Source: Fictibacillus macauensis ZFHKF-1 | GTDB taxonomy: Bacteria > Bacillota > Bacilli > Bacillales > Fictibacillaceae | Assembly: GCF_000269865.1 (NCBI RefSeq) | Contig: NZ_AKKV01000024.1 | Coordinates: 124,001 to 188,000 of the forward strand | Reading direction: 5' to 3' | Length of the DNA stretch: 64,000 nt | Shown here: positions 1-11,833 of the stretch, piece after piece | How positions within the stretch are numbered: the first letter of the stretch is position 1 | Layout: every line of letters begins with the position of its first letter | Program-made: the position numbers and the translations under genes | Notes under the pieces: generated by a model | Database searches by the model: none | Told to the model about the DNA's origin: nothing | The model's input: the letters and a program-made list of their open reading frames with translations, nothing else

Positions 1-123
1 AGTGGAATGTCTCCACCCATTGAAGGTATGTCTCTCGGATTTTCAATGAGTGTTCTCACGATTTGGGCGTTTGTTGCCCTCGTCCTCTCTTTTATTGTCT
101 TTACAAAACGAGATGTATATTAA
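1..123 (+). CDS. ABC-2 type transporter permease, C-terminal fragment
   Basis: The window opens inside an open reading frame (frame 1) that ends with TAA at 121-123 after 40 codons. The residues form one hydrophobic helix (WAFVALVLSFIVFTKRDVY at the end). A final membrane helix followed by a short basic tail ending F-x-x-R-D is typical of ABC-2/NatB-like permeases, in which the last helix ends the protein. The rest of the gene lies upstream of the window. The family call is an inference from the tail only, and another polytopic exporter is possible. Confidence 0.5.
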   Translation, partial: SGMSPPIEGMSLGFSMSVLTIWAFVALVLSFIVFTKRDVY

Positions 124-172
124 AAAAAGAGCGTTAACTGAAGTGGAGATTGTCCTCCCTACAGTTAACGCT
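122..172 (-). terminator. Rho-independent terminator of yjbE
   Basis: An 11-bp inverted repeat (AGCGTTAACTG at 130-140 with CAGTTAACGCT at 162-172) is followed on the minus strand by seven T residues (A tract at 122-128). It lies directly after the yjbE stop. The upstream plus-strand gene may share the stem, but the T tract serves the minus strand. Confidence 0.8.
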
Positions 173-186
173 ATTCTTCCTATAGC

Positions 187-885
187 TTACTGACTCCCGT
201 CTTTTTCAATAAGAAGTGGCATTTGCTTTTCCTTTTTTCGCTTTACGATTAATCCAATAGTCACTACACCCGCAACAACGAGGAATTCAAATCCATATTT
301 AATCCATACATTCATAAAATATTTTTCTAAAAATGGTTCTCCTACAATCATTTTTCCTGCTGTCCACGCAAGAATCGCTGCGCCTATTGTAATAATCCAA
401 GGAAAACGCTCCATTAATTTCAAAAATAGTGTACTGCCCCAAACAACGATTGGAACGGAAATTAGCAATCCTAAAATGACGAGTAAGAAGTTATCTTGAG
501 ATGCTCCAGCTACAGCAAGAACATTATCTAGTCCCATCACAGCATCAGCGATAATAATGGTTCGAACTGCTGCCCAAATACTGCTTCCAGCTTGCACATC
601 ATGTTCTTTTTCTTCAATCATCAGCTTATATGCAATATACGTTAGAACAAGACCGCCACCTAATAATAAACCGGGAATTTTCAATAACCAAACAACTGCT
701 AAGGTTGCCGCTGCACGAATGACAATTGCGCCAACAGTTCCCCATATAATAACTTTTTTTTGTTGTTCTTTTCGTAAGTTTCTAGCCGCCATCCCAATCA
801 CGATTGCGTTATCCCCTGCTAGTACGAGGTCAATAATAACAATTGATAATAAAGCCGTGAAAAATTGTGCTGAAAATACATCCAC
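187..885 (-). CDS. yjbE: TerC family integral membrane protein YjbE
   Basis: This is a polytopic membrane protein of about seven helices. It carries the paired acidic motifs of the TerC family, DLVLAGDNAIV near residue 20 and DAVMGLDNVLAV near 113, whose aspartates and asparagines are thought to bind metal. TerC proteins of Bacillus are linked to manganese export and metallation of secreted enzymes. The length of 232 residues fits the YjbE subgroup. The start is GTG (CAC at 883-885) with AGGGAGGA about 8 nt upstream. It is a single gene divergent from the BrkB-like gene. The 138-bp upstream region is too short for, and does not resemble, the yybP-ykoY manganese riboswitch seen with some relatives. 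Confidence 0.85.
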   Translation of the reverse strand: MDVFSAQFFTALLSIVIIDLVLAGDNAIVIGMAARNLRKEQQKKVIIWGTVGAIVIRAAATLAVVWLLKIPGLLLGGGLVLTYIAYKLMIEEKEHDVQAGSSIWAAVRTIIIADAVMGLDNVLAVAGASQDNFLLVILGLLISVPIVVWGSTLFLKLMERFPWIITIGAAILAWTAGKMIVGEPFLEKYFMNVWIKYGFEFLVVAGVVTIGLIVKRKKEKQMPLLIEKDGSQ

Positions 886-1044
886 GTGCGCGTTCCTCCC
901 TTTTGCCTTCTACAATACCTTGTAATCCAACATATACTCTACATACGAGCAGTTCGAATAATGGTTTCATTTTTTTTTAAGTCTTTGTTAGGCAAACATT
1001 GGAAATACTAAAATGAGGATGGATTGTTAAAGGAGTTACTTCTA

Positions 1045-1854
1045 ATGATTGTATTTTTAAAAGAACTAAAAATGCGTTTTTTTGAAGATAAGGTGTTTGA
1101 TCTTTCTGCGCAATTAGCTTACTACTTTTTAGTTTCATTGTTTCCTTTTTCATTTCTTGTCTTTACACTAGTCGGATTATTACCAATAAATGCGGCATCC
1201 ATTCTTGATTTAATTCGCCCTTTTGCACCGCAACAAGCATTCGATTTAATTGAGTATAATTTAACAGCTGTTCTTCATCAAAATAGTAAAGACCTTTTTT
1301 CACTTAGTATTCTTATTACTGTATGGTTATCTTCAATAGGCATCTTAGCTATTATTCGTGTTTTTAATCAAGCTTATCACGTCAAAGAAAGTCGCCCTTT
1401 TTTGCGAGAATTACTCATTGGCATATTGTTAACGATTGGATTAATTTTTGCCCTTGTCTCAACCTTGGTCTTGCCCGCACTCAGTCATTCTGTGATTCGC
1501 TTTCTATCCACGATGCTTCATTATCAAGAACCGGCCCTTCATTTATGGAATGCAACGAAATGGACGTTAAGCTTTCTTATTCTCATGCTTACTTTTCTTA
1601 CGCTTTATTCAGTTGCTCCGAATATGAGACTACGACTAAAGGACGTACTCGTTGGCTCTCTTTTTGCTACGCTCGGTTGGCAATTAATCTCTATAGGATT
1701 TGCCTATTACGTTACACTCTTTGATTATCGCCAAATCTATGGCAACCTTGGGGCATTGTTAACATTAATGATTTGGTTCTATCTTTCGGCCATGATATTA
1801 ATTCTTGGTGGCCAAATTAATGCAGCCATTGTTTATTCCAAACGAAGAGATTAA
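1045..1854 (+). CDS. YihY/virulence factor BrkB family membrane protein
   Basis: This is an inner membrane protein of the YihY/BrkB family (B. subtilis YfkH type). It has about six membrane helices and the family core, including LAYYFLVSLFPF near the N-terminus, the WLSSIGILAIIRVFNQAY stretch and YGNLGALLTLMIWFYLSAMI near the C-terminus. Some databases still name the family ribonuclease BN, a name not supported for these proteins. The precise role is unknown. The ORF is open from a TTG at 1024, but ATG 1045 is preferred because AAAGGAG lies 9 nt before it, giving 269 residues. The gene is monocistronic. Confidence 0.8.
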   Translation: MIVFLKELKMRFFEDKVFDLSAQLAYYFLVSLFPFSFLVFTLVGLLPINAASILDLIRPFAPQQAFDLIEYNLTAVLHQNSKDLFSLSILITVWLSSIGILAIIRVFNQAYHVKESRPFLRELLIGILLTIGLIFALVSTLVLPALSHSVIRFLSTMLHYQEPALHLWNATKWTLSFLILMLTFLTLYSVAPNMRLRLKDVLVGSLFATLGWQLISIGFAYYVTLFDYRQIYGNLGALLTLMIWFYLSAMILILGGQINAAIVYSKRRD

Positions 1855-1904
1855 TCTTTACCTCATATAGGGAATTGAATGCTACTTTTGTTACGATTTT
1901 ATTG

Positions 1905-1930
1905 TCAAAATGATCAATTTCTCATTTTGA
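1905..1930. repeat. 9-bp inverted repeat between brkB-like gene and acyltransferase
   Basis: TCAAAATGA (1905-1913) and TCATTTTGA (1922-1930) form a perfect 9-bp stem with an 8-nt loop in the 183-bp gap. It is AT-rich and not followed by a clean T tract, so it could be a weak terminator or an operator. Nothing else stands out in the gap. Confidence 0.3.
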
Positions 1931-2037
1931 GGTTTATTACTGCAACGAATGGTGGAATTTATAGAAAGGGCTACAAAAAGGATCGTAACGTGCCGAACAA
2001 CTATGATTGCATGCCTTAGTCAAATGATGGAGGGTTT

Positions 2038-3057
2038 ATGGGGACAGCTATAAAAGAACGAGATTATTTTTTCGATAATGCCCGCTTTATTTTAATTTTT
2101 TTAGTCGTACTTGGCCACTTTATTTCACCAATTAAAAGTCAAAGTACGCTGCTGACAACACTATATAACTTTATATATACATTTCACATGCCAGCCTTTA
2201 TTTTAATTTCTGGTTTCTTTACAAAAGGTGTAGCGAAAGATGGCTATTTACTTAAAATCGCAAAAAAAGTGTTAATACCCTATGTCATTTTTCAAATCAT
2301 TTATACTTTTTATTATTACAGCTTGTATGACTCACAATCGGTTAAAGTAAACGTCTTTGATCCTCAATGGACGCTTTGGTTTTTACTAAGTCTTGTCTTT
2401 TGGAATCTTTTATTAAAGCTTTTTGTAAAATTAACCTATCCATTGTTCTTTGCCATTGTTTTAGGAATTGCTGTCGGTTATAGCACACAATTAGGAACTT
2501 ACTTAAGTCTGCAACGAACATTTGTCTTTTTCCCGTTGTTCTTGCTAGGTCATTATTTAACAAACCGAGATTTCAAAGCAATCTTCAAGCCTTGGATTAG
2601 AGTGCTAGCACTCATTTTTCTCTTTGTTTTGTTCATCTCTTATCACTATTGGATTCCAGATGAAGCAAAAGATTGGCTTCTATCCTCTTCCTCTTATGAA
2701 GAATTGCTTGGCAAAAAGGCGATTTATGGTGGGCTCATTCGGCTTGGACTTTATCTTGCCATGTTTTTAGCTACCTTTAGTTTTCTAGCGATCATTCCAC
2801 GAAGAGAGTTTTTCTTTACAGCTTTCGGTGGAAGAACGCTTTATATTTATTTACTTCATGGCTTTATTTTAAAATTTTTATTTACAACAAAGTGGTTTTC
2901 CGCAATTCAAAACAATAGCTACTATTTCATGTTGTTCGTATTAGCGTTGCTCATTACATTAGTGCTTGCGAGTAATCCCGTTATTGCACTCGCTCAGCCC
3001 TTCATTGAACTTCGATTAACAAAGCTTCACCGTTGGTTTCAAAAAGGAAGAAAATAA
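2038..3057 (+). CDS. Acyltransferase family 3 membrane protein
   Basis: This 339-residue protein has about ten hydrophobic helices and the acyltransferase-3 signature: DNARFILIFLVVLGHF with a conserved His in helix 1, and FHMPAFILISGFF about 40 residues later. Such proteins O-acetylate (or otherwise acylate) extracytoplasmic sugars or wall polymers. It resembles the fucose 4-O-acetylase-like subgroup of Bacillus (YkrP-like), but the substrate cannot be read from the sequence. The start is ATG with GGAGGG a few bases upstream. The gene stands alone and ends at a bidirectional terminator facing hutI. Confidence 0.75.
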   Translation: MGTAIKERDYFFDNARFILIFLVVLGHFISPIKSQSTLLTTLYNFIYTFHMPAFILISGFFTKGVAKDGYLLKIAKKVLIPYVIFQIIYTFYYYSLYDSQSVKVNVFDPQWTLWFLLSLVFWNLLLKLFVKLTYPLFFAIVLGIAVGYSTQLGTYLSLQRTFVFFPLFLLGHYLTNRDFKAIFKPWIRVLALIFLFVLFISYHYWIPDEAKDWLLSSSSYEELLGKKAIYGGLIRLGLYLAMFLATFSFLAIIPRREFFFTAFGGRTLYIYLLHGFILKFLFTTKWFSAIQNNSYYFMLFVLALLITLVLASNPVIALAQPFIELRLTKLHRWFQKGRK

Positions 3058-3061
3058 ACAA

Positions 3062-3091
3062 AAAACCACCCATTTTTCCTTGGGTGGTTTT
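3062..3091. terminator. Bidirectional terminator between acyltransferase and hutI
   Basis: AAAACCACCCA (3062-3072) pairs with TGGGTGGTTTT (3081-3091). It has A and T tracts on both flanks, between two convergent genes. Confidence 0.85.
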
Positions 3092-3097
3092 AGTCGT

Positions 3098-6027
<2,930 letters not shown>

Positions 6028-6077
6028 CTCGTGTCCGTTGCTAACCGCGTCTTTAGGTTATGCAACGTACCTCCCTT
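6028..6077 (-). promoter_or_regulatory. hutU translation start with hairpin between Shine-Dalgarno and ATG
   Basis: Read on the minus strand, a strong SD (AAGGGAGGTA, 6077-6068) is followed at once by a stem: CGTTGC (6067-6062) pairs with GCAACG (6041-6036) and TAACC with GGTTA inside it. This makes 11 bp with one bulged base and a 9-nt loop. Eight bases (GACACGAG) then lead to the ATG at 6027. If the stem forms, SD and ATG are about 10 nt apart. The SD and stem are seen directly; bridging by the ribosome is inferred from cases such as phage T4 genes 25 and 38. Confidence 0.6.
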
Positions 6078-6092
6078 CTTTTTTTAAAGAAT

Positions 6093-7628
6093 TTATATTT
6101 GTACTTCTTCAGATGCACTCGGTGGATATAAAGAAAATAGATCTTCCAATGATACGTCAGCAAGCCATGCTGTCATTCGTTCAATATCGGTTGAAAATAC
6201 TTTATCTTCTTTAAAAGGCGGACATATTTCTGACGCCTTTTCAAAAATGTGTCGTGTTTTTGGTGCTAATCGTTCTTCATCTCTGTAAGAAATCGCTTGC
6301 ACGGCACAAATCATTTCAATAGCTAATACACGGCGCGCATTCGTTATAATTTGATAGGCATGTCTTGCGCCAATAGTACCCATACTTACGTGATCTTCTT
6401 GGTTCGCTGAAGAAGGGATTGAATCGACACTTGCTGGGTGTGCTAACGTCTTGTTTTCAGAAACGAGCGCAGCCGCACAATATTGCATAATCATGGCCCC
6501 AGATTCAAGTCCTGGATTTGGACTTAGAAAAGCAGGTAAGTCATTTAACTGTGGATTTACCATCCGCTCAATTCGACGCTCTGAAATGTTCGCAAACTCT
6601 GCCATGGCAATGCCTAAAAAGTCCATAGCTAAGGCAATCGGCTGACCATGAAAATTACCACCCGAAATTACTTTTTTGCCTTCGTCAAAAATAAGCGGGT
6701 TGTCAGTTGCTGCATTCATCTCAATTTCCAACTTTTCTTTTACATACCCTAACGCTTGCCAAGAAGCACCGTGCACTTGTGGAATACAGCGAATGGAATA
6801 CGCATCTTGAACGCGCTCTTCTCCCTGAGTAGTCGTTAATCTACTTCCCTCTAATAAAGAAAGAATGCGAGCGGCCACATCGGTTTGCTCTTGATAGCCT
6901 CGTGCTAAATGAATGGCTGGATCAAAGGCATCTGTAATGGCTAATAATCCTTCCATTGTTAGCGCCGCAATCGCTTCTGTTTGCTTAGCTAGCTGCTCTG
7001 CTTCTAGATAAGCAACCACACCTTGTGCTGTCATTGCTTGTGTACCATTAATAAGAGCAAGCCCTTCTTTTGCAGTTAAAATTAAAGGTATAATATTTTC
7101 TGCTACCAAGGCAGCCATCGCGTGCTTGCGTTCTCCTTTATGCCACACTTCTCCTTCCCCAATTAACACGAGCGCCAAATGGGATAACGGAGCTAAATCA
7201 CCACTTGCTCCTAGTGATCCTTGCTGTGGAACAATAGGTGTGATGTCAGCGTTCACAAGCTGAAGAAGCGTCTCAACAACAGCTGGACGGACACCGGAAA
7301 ACCCTTTTAACAATGCATTAGCGCGGAGAACAAGCATAAGTTTACTAACTTTTTCAGGGAATGGCTCTCCTACTCCCACCGCATGACTACGAATTAAATT
7401 AAGTTGCAACTTCTCTGTATCTTCTGGAGCAATGTACACATCGCTTAGCTTTCCAAACCCCGTCGTAATACCATAAATAACTTCCCCTTGCTCAACAATA
7501 CGTTCTACAGCTTCTCTACTTTTTTTCACATTCTCCATGCTATCTTGACATGCAGCAACCTGTTCATTGCCCACAACAATTCGTTTCGCTTCTTCAAGCG
7601 TTAATGAATGACCTGTTAACAGAATCAT
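6093..7628 (-). CDS. hutH: Histidine ammonia-lyase HutH
   Basis: This enzyme deaminates L-histidine to urocanate, the first step of the pathway. The Ala-Ser-Gly triad that cyclises to the MIO electrophile is present in [14 protein letters not shown] (about residues 141-143). [10 protein letters not shown], the NATDNPL motif, GGNFHGQP and [12 protein letters not shown] also match the family. A GTG at 7637 is open, but ATG 7628 aligns with the family N-terminus (M-x-x-L-x-G-x-S-L-T) and has AGGAG 8 nt upstream, giving 511 residues. Expression should depend on HutP read-through of the terminator just upstream. Confidence 0.96.
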   Translation of the reverse strand: MILLTGHSLTLEEAKRIVVGNEQVAACQDSMENVKKSREAVERIVEQGEVIYGITTGFGKLSDVYIAPEDTEKLQLNLIRSHAVGVGEPFPEKVSKLMLVLRANALLKGFSGVRPAVVETLLQLVNADITPIVPQQGSLGASGDLAPLSHLALVLIGEGEVWHKGERKHAMAALVAENIIPLILTAKEGLALINGTQAMTAQGVVAYLEAEQLAKQTEAIAALTMEGLLAITDAFDPAIHLARGYQEQTDVAARILSLLEGSRLTTTQGEERVQDAYSIRCIPQVHGASWQALGYVKEKLEIEMNAATDNPLIFDEGKKVISGGNFHGQPIALAMDFLGIAMAEFANISERRIERMVNPQLNDLPAFLSPNPGLESGAMIMQYCAAALVSENKTLAHPASVDSIPSSANQEDHVSMGTIGARHAYQIITNARRVLAIEMICAVQAISYRDEERLAPKTRHIFEKASEICPPFKEDKVFSTDIERMTAWLADVSLEDLFSLYPPSASEEVQI

Positions 7629-7658
7629 TTCATCCACTCCTCTCTCCTCTTAAACATC

Positions 7659-7735
7659 AAAAAGAGGCCGCATTTAACTAGTCACACGGTGTGTGAAAAG
7701 TAAAATACGGCCTCCTAAACACTACTTGCTCACTA
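7659..7735 (-). promoter_or_regulatory. HutP-responsive leader: UAG triplets and terminator between hutP and hutH
   Basis: On the minus strand GAGGCCGTATTT (7714-7703) pairs with AAATGCGGCCTC (7675-7664), capped by a TCACAC/GTGTGA hairpin and followed by TTTTT (7663-7659). This is an intrinsic terminator before hutH. Three UAG triplets precede it (7735-7733, 7724-7722, 7717-7715). In B. subtilis, histidine-bound HutP binds spaced NAG triplets at this position and prevents termination. The arrangement and the hutP gene just upstream make the same control very likely here. Confidence 0.8.
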
Positions 7736-7744
7736 TAGGCCAAC

Positions 7745-8179
7745 TTATATGTGGTTAATTCCTAAACCGATGGCTTCATGTTCTAAGCCTTTTACAGGAG
7801 CACCAATTGTTCCATAAAGTGCAACAGCAATCCACTCCCCTTCAGCTTCTTTCTCGTATGGCGTACCCCTTACGATTGAAAACTTTAGACCGACTGTTCG
7901 TAGCACTGTTCCAAGCTGCACTTGCCCTCGCGTCACACCATGAAGCGCTTCCATAATGGCATGATAAAGCGCATGTGTTTCGCGATAGACGGAACCATTG
8001 ATGATTTCATTTTTTTTTGCGGCTGTTTCTATTGCAGCCACGACTTTATTCGATTCCATTGAGCCTACTTTACCTATACATTGTTGCCAACCGAGCACAT
8101 CAACATGTGAAGTGTAGGTTTCATCTAAAACAGAAAGCATCGCTAGCTTTCCAATTAACTTTTCCTCTGAAAGCGACAT
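7745..8179 (-). CDS. hutP: Hut operon antiterminator HutP
   Basis: This is an RNA-binding antiterminator activated by L-histidine and Mg2+. It binds the leader between hutP and hutH. The 144-residue protein keeps the hallmark segments [16 protein letters not shown], the metal/histidine ligands in [15 protein letters not shown] (His69 and His73), [32 protein letters not shown] and the C-terminal GINHI. It is the first gene of the hut operon, transcribed from a promoter at about 8230-8258. The ATG at 8179 has a moderate SD (GAAGTGAT). Confidence 0.95.
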   Translation of the reverse strand: MSLSEEKLIGKLAMLSVLDETYTSHVDVLGWQQCIGKVGSMESNKVVAAIETAAKKNEIINGSVYRETHALYHAIMEALHGVTRGQVQLGTVLRTVGLKFSIVRGTPYEKEAEGEWIAVALYGTIGAPVKGLEHEAIGLGINHI

Positions 8180-8229
8180 CTAGATCACTTCTTTCACTAT
8201 CAAGCACTAAAAACTAGAGAACTACTTTA

Positions 8230-8258
8230 AGTGTATTCGTTTACAAACTTTTCGTCAA
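8230..8258 (-). promoter_or_regulatory. hut operon sigma-A promoter with overlapping CcpA (cre) site
   Basis: On the minus strand TTGACG (8258-8253) and TACACT (8235-8230) are separated by exactly 17 bp. The plus-strand sequence TGTATTCGTTTACA at 8232-8245 matches the cre consensus TGWAANCGNTNWCA at all but one position. It covers the spacer and the -10 box, so CcpA binding would block the promoter. B. subtilis hut is also under catabolite repression. Confidence 0.7.
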
Positions 8259-8366
8259 TTATCCTTCAACAACTTATTGCTTTATTGAAGCATTGAACAA
8301 AAGGTATAAACTAGCAATCTAGTGGCTATCCTAGTGGTAAATTAATAGAAAGTGAGTGTGGAAACT

Positions 8367-8825
8367 ATGATACAAGTTCAGCGCATGATTGTCCAAACTA
8401 CAATGTCTCGTCTTCCCGTTAAGCAAGAAAGTAACCAAGACTTTTTTATAGGCTACGATCATAAAGAAATGCCTTATCTGCTATTACCAACTGCACCAGG
8501 TTTACTATCTGAAGAAGAATGTTTCGCTCTTCCGTTTGAACGCGACCTCTATAATAGTTATAAATACACACTAAATTATGCTAAAACGATTGTGAATCTT
8601 GAAGAGCTTACCTTGTTTATTGATCATTTAAGTTTCTTTTTTGGTCCTGATCAAAATATGCTGCGCGTTTACTTACAAAGCAAGCACTATGAAACGTTTG
8701 TAGAGTGGAGTGAGGAAAAACAATCGAAAAAAATTCAAGAAGCATTGTTTAATTATGAGAATGTTTCCTCGTTAGAAGAAAAGAAAAAATATACAAACTT
8801 ACTTATGCAACTGTTAAAGCGATAA
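8367..8825 (+). CDS. Hypothetical protein, 152 residues
   Basis: I do not recognise this protein. It is soluble, has no signal peptide and is rich in acidic and basic residues, with a helical C-terminal half ending in KKYTNLLMQLLKR. Codon use looks ordinary for the region. A GTG at 8352 is open, but ATG 8367 is the more usual start. The SD is weak in either case. It diverges from hutP across a 190-bp gap and has no clear terminator, so it may be its own small unit. No hut-related role can be claimed. Confidence 0.6.
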   Translation: MIQVQRMIVQTTMSRLPVKQESNQDFFIGYDHKEMPYLLLPTAPGLLSEEECFALPFERDLYNSYKYTLNYAKTIVNLEELTLFIDHLSFFFGPDQNMLRVYLQSKHYETFVEWSEEKQSKKIQEALFNYENVSSLEEKKKYTNLLMQLLKR

Positions 8826-8966
8826 ATAGCGCATTACGCCGATCAGTAAATGGACTTTTAATGGACGAGCTATTGATACGCTAGCGAAATACCAATTACT
8901 GCACTTTACCAGCCACTTCTCACTGTAGAACACCGAACGGACTAATATTTACCAACAAAGAACTTA

Positions 8967-8995
8967 TTGACTTCGACTCTTTTCGACAATATACT
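8967..8995 (+). promoter_or_regulatory. Sigma-A promoter of the amino acid permease
   Basis: TTGACT (8967-8972) and TATACT (8990-8995) are separated by 17 bp, about 55 bp before the permease ATG. Five of six bases match at both boxes. The rest of the gap between 8826 and 9049 shows nothing else I can support. Confidence 0.7.
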
Positions 8996-9049
8996 ACAAT
9001 TAACAAATTTATATGAATTTTCTTTCAATTTAACACCTTGGAGGTACGT

Positions 9050-10435
9050 ATGAGCATCTTTCGAAAAAAGTCAATCACAGACATGCTTGCTCAAAGCCAG
9101 CAAAAAGGATTAAAGCGTTCTCTCGGCGCCTTTGATTTAACGTTACTAGGCATTGGCGCGATTATCGGAACGGGAATTTTTGTATTAACCGGTGTCGTAG
9201 CTGCTAAAGATGCCGGGCCTGCTCTTATTTTATCTTTTATTTTATCTGGAATTGCCTGTGCCTTTGCTGCTTTCTGTTATGCAGAATTCGCTTCTACGGT
9301 TCCGATTGCTGGAAGTGTATACACGTATACGTACGCCACGCTCGGTGAAGTATTTGCCTTTTTAATTGGTTGGGATCTTATGCTGGAATATTTATTAGCA
9401 ACCTCTGCTGTAGCAACAGGCTGGTCCGCTTATTTTCAATCCTTACTGGCAGGCTTCAATGTTTATCTGCCCACCTCTCTAACCTCCGCGCCAGGAGCTG
9501 GACATGGGGGCATCATAAACTTGCCAGCGGTACTAATTATATTGTTAATTACCACTTTACTCAGTCGAGGCATTCGTGAAAGTGCCCGCGTTAATAATAT
9601 TATGGTCATTATAAAGCTAACTGTCATTGTATTGTTTATCGTCGCTGGGGTATGGTACGTAAAACCATCAAACTGGTCTCCTTTTACACCATTTGGATTC
9701 GAGGGTATTGTAACAGGAGCAGCTACCGTCTTTTTTGCTTACATCGGTTTTGATGCCGTGGCAACCGCTGCTGAAGAAGTAAAACGACCTCAACGTGACT
9801 TACCACTCGGAATTATTTGGTCACTTGCTATTTGTACATTTTTATATATTGTTGTTTCGTTAATTCTAACAGGCATTGTTCCTTATACACAGCTAAACGT
9901 TGCTGATCCTGTTTCATTTGCGCTTACCTTCGTTGGCCAAAATACCATTGCTGGCTTAATCTCTGTTGGTGCAATTGCAGGAATTACAACCGTATTACTC
10001 GTCATGCTATTTGCCCAAGTGCGGGTATCTTACGCGATGAGTCGTGATGGATTATTGCCTCGCATGTTAAGCAGTGTTCATCCAACGTTAAAAACACCCT
10101 TTAAAAACACATGGATTACAGGCTTTGTCGCTGCTTTTATCGCTGGTTTTATTGATTTAGAAACGCTAGCTCATTTAGTAAATATGGGAACATTATCTGC
10201 TTTTTCATTAGTAGCAATCGCCGTACTCGTTTTACGAAAAACACATCCAACGTTAGAACGTGCGTTTAAAGCTCCATTTGTACCTGTTTTACCAATCCTT
10301 ACTGTACTATTTTGTCTCTACCTTATGATTTCTTTACCAGGTATTACATGGATTTCATTTGTTATTTGGCTAACGATTGGAGCCCTTGTCTATTTTGTTT
10401 ATGCTCGCAAACGAAGTACATTAAACAAGTCATAA
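9050..10435 (+). CDS. APC superfamily amino acid permease
   Basis: This is a twelve-helix amino acid permease of the cationic amino acid transporter-like branch (YfnA type in Bacillus). The helix-1 signature GIGAIIGTGIFVLTG, the helix-2/3 region YAEFASTVPIAGSVYTYTY, GWDLMLEYLLA and AEEVKRPQRDLP are all present. The ORF is open from a TTG at 9038, but ATG 9050 has GGAGG 5 nt upstream, giving 461 residues. Its own promoter and a downstream terminator make it monocistronic. Histidine is a conceivable substrate because hut here lacks hutM, but this is only a positional guess. Confidence 0.85.
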   Translation: MSIFRKKSITDMLAQSQQKGLKRSLGAFDLTLLGIGAIIGTGIFVLTGVVAAKDAGPALILSFILSGIACAFAAFCYAEFASTVPIAGSVYTYTYATLGEVFAFLIGWDLMLEYLLATSAVATGWSAYFQSLLAGFNVYLPTSLTSAPGAGHGGIINLPAVLIILLITTLLSRGIRESARVNNIMVIIKLTVIVLFIVAGVWYVKPSNWSPFTPFGFEGIVTGAATVFFAYIGFDAVATAAEEVKRPQRDLPLGIIWSLAICTFLYIVVSLILTGIVPYTQLNVADPVSFALTFVGQNTIAGLISVGAIAGITTVLLVMLFAQVRVSYAMSRDGLLPRMLSSVHPTLKTPFKNTWITGFVAAFIAGFIDLETLAHLVNMGTLSAFSLVAIAVLVLRKTHPTLERAFKAPFVPVLPILTVLFCLYLMISLPGITWISFVIWLTIGALVYFVYARKRSTLNKS

Positions 10436-10440
10436 TAAAA

Positions 10441-10473
10441 AACAAGCGAACGAAAAGTTTTCGTTCGCTTGTT
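10441..10473. terminator. Bidirectional terminator between permease and ktrB
   Basis: A perfect 16-bp inverted repeat (10441-10456 with 10458-10473) has A and T tracts at both ends and lies between convergent genes. The apical part must open to form a loop. Confidence 0.85.
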
Positions 10474-10477
10474 CTAT

Positions 10478-11830
10478 TCAACCTGTAAATAACTCACCAT
10501 CTGGATAACGAATATTTGCTTTTTGTGGCCGAGCTAGCGAAAAAGCAAGAGTTAATGGCCCAATTTTCCCTAAGAACATAATACAAATAATCACACACTT
10601 CCCAAACAGTGAAAGAGTCGCAGTGAAATTCATCGTTAGTCCTACTGTACCAAAAGCCGAAGCAACCTCAAATAAAATCGTCATGAGCGGCGCGTGCTCA
10701 CTCATCGTCAGTAGCAACGTTCCAACAAACACGAGCATCATACTTAACGTCGCAATAGCAAGTGCTCGCAGAATGACCGCATTTCGAATCGTTCGCTTCA
10801 TAATTGTAGTATGTTCTTTTCCTCGGAGAAAGGTAATTACGGCAAAGAGTATAACGATAAACGTTGTTAATTTAATTCCTCCACCCGTGGAAGTACTACC
10901 CGCACCAATGAACATTAGAATAACCATTAACAAAGCAGAATCTTGCCTCATACTTCCAATATCAATTGTGTTAAAACCTGCTGTTCGAGGAGAAATTCCT
11001 TGAAAATAAGCAGCCCACAACTTATCGGTTGGCGAAAGCGCACCGAGCGTATGTGGATTATTGTATTCAAATAAATAAATTAGTACGACAGCAACAACGT
11101 TTACAGCAAATGTACTAATGATCATAACCTTTGAGTGCAATGAAAGGTTGCGCCATTCTCTGCTATACCAAAGATCTACTAATACCGTAAAGCCAAGACC
11201 CCCTGTCATAATAAGAAGAGTAATAACAAGGTTAACTGTTGGATCGCCAACATAACGTGTTAGATTATCAGGCCATAAGCCGAATCCAGCATTGTTATAG
11301 GCAGCAATTGTATGAAAAATACTATAGTATATTCCTTTTGCAAAACCGAGATCTGGTACCCAACGAATGGATAAAAACAGTACAGCAATCGCTTCTATTG
11401 ATATAGAAAATAACAATAAGTTACGAACGAGGCGAATGACGCCCCCAATCGAAGGTTGATTGAGCGCCTCTTGCATAATAAGCCGCTGCTTAATCCCGAT
11501 TTTTTTTCCAAGCATTATAACAACGAGAATGGCAAATGACATAATACCAATCCCACCGACTTGAATTAAAAACAAAATAACAACCTGCCCAAAAATCGTA
11601 AACGTCGAGCCCGGATCGACCGTAACAAGCCCTGTTACCGTTGCTGCTGAGACTGCTGTAAAAAACGCATCAATCCAATCAATGCCTTTTACTGTGGAAA
11701 TTGGTAGTTTCAATAAACAACCACCAACGACAACTAGCGTAAGGAAGATTAATGCTACGGTTTGTGGAGGAGTTAACTTGATCGGTCTATATAGAAAAGA
11801 TTTTCGTTTTTCACTAGTGGAAAAGCCCAC
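10478..11830 (-). CDS. ktrB: Potassium uptake protein KtrB (TrkH family)
   Basis: This is the membrane subunit of a Ktr-type Na+-dependent K+ channel/transporter. Four M1-P-M2 repeats carry the filter glycines, seen in SAATVTGLVTVD, AAYNNAGFGLW, SPRTAGFNTID and ASAFGTVGLTMNF. GAGSTSTGGGIKLTT is the conserved region preceding the third-to-fourth repeat gate. The 450-residue length fits KtrB. It starts with GTG, with AAGGAG 8 nt upstream, 3 bp after ktrA, so the two form one operon under the c-di-AMP riboswitch. Confidence 0.92.
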   Translation of the reverse strand: MGFSTSEKRKSFLYRPIKLTPPQTVALIFLTLVVVGGCLLKLPISTVKGIDWIDAFFTAVSAATVTGLVTVDPGSTFTIFGQVVILFLIQVGGIGIMSFAILVVIMLGKKIGIKQRLIMQEALNQPSIGGVIRLVRNLLLFSISIEAIAVLFLSIRWVPDLGFAKGIYYSIFHTIAAYNNAGFGLWPDNLTRYVGDPTVNLVITLLIMTGGLGFTVLVDLWYSREWRNLSLHSKVMIISTFAVNVVAVVLIYLFEYNNPHTLGALSPTDKLWAAYFQGISPRTAGFNTIDIGSMRQDSALLMVILMFIGAGSTSTGGGIKLTTFIVILFAVITFLRGKEHTTIMKRTIRNAVILRALAIATLSMMLVFVGTLLLTMSEHAPLMTILFEVASAFGTVGLTMNFTATLSLFGKCVIICIMFLGKIGPLTLAFSLARPQKANIRYPDGELFTG

Positions 11831-11833
11831 AAC

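Noticed and set aside
886-1023. yybP-ykoY manganese riboswitch upstream of yjbE
   Set aside because: The gap is short and none of the conserved aptamer blocks is present.
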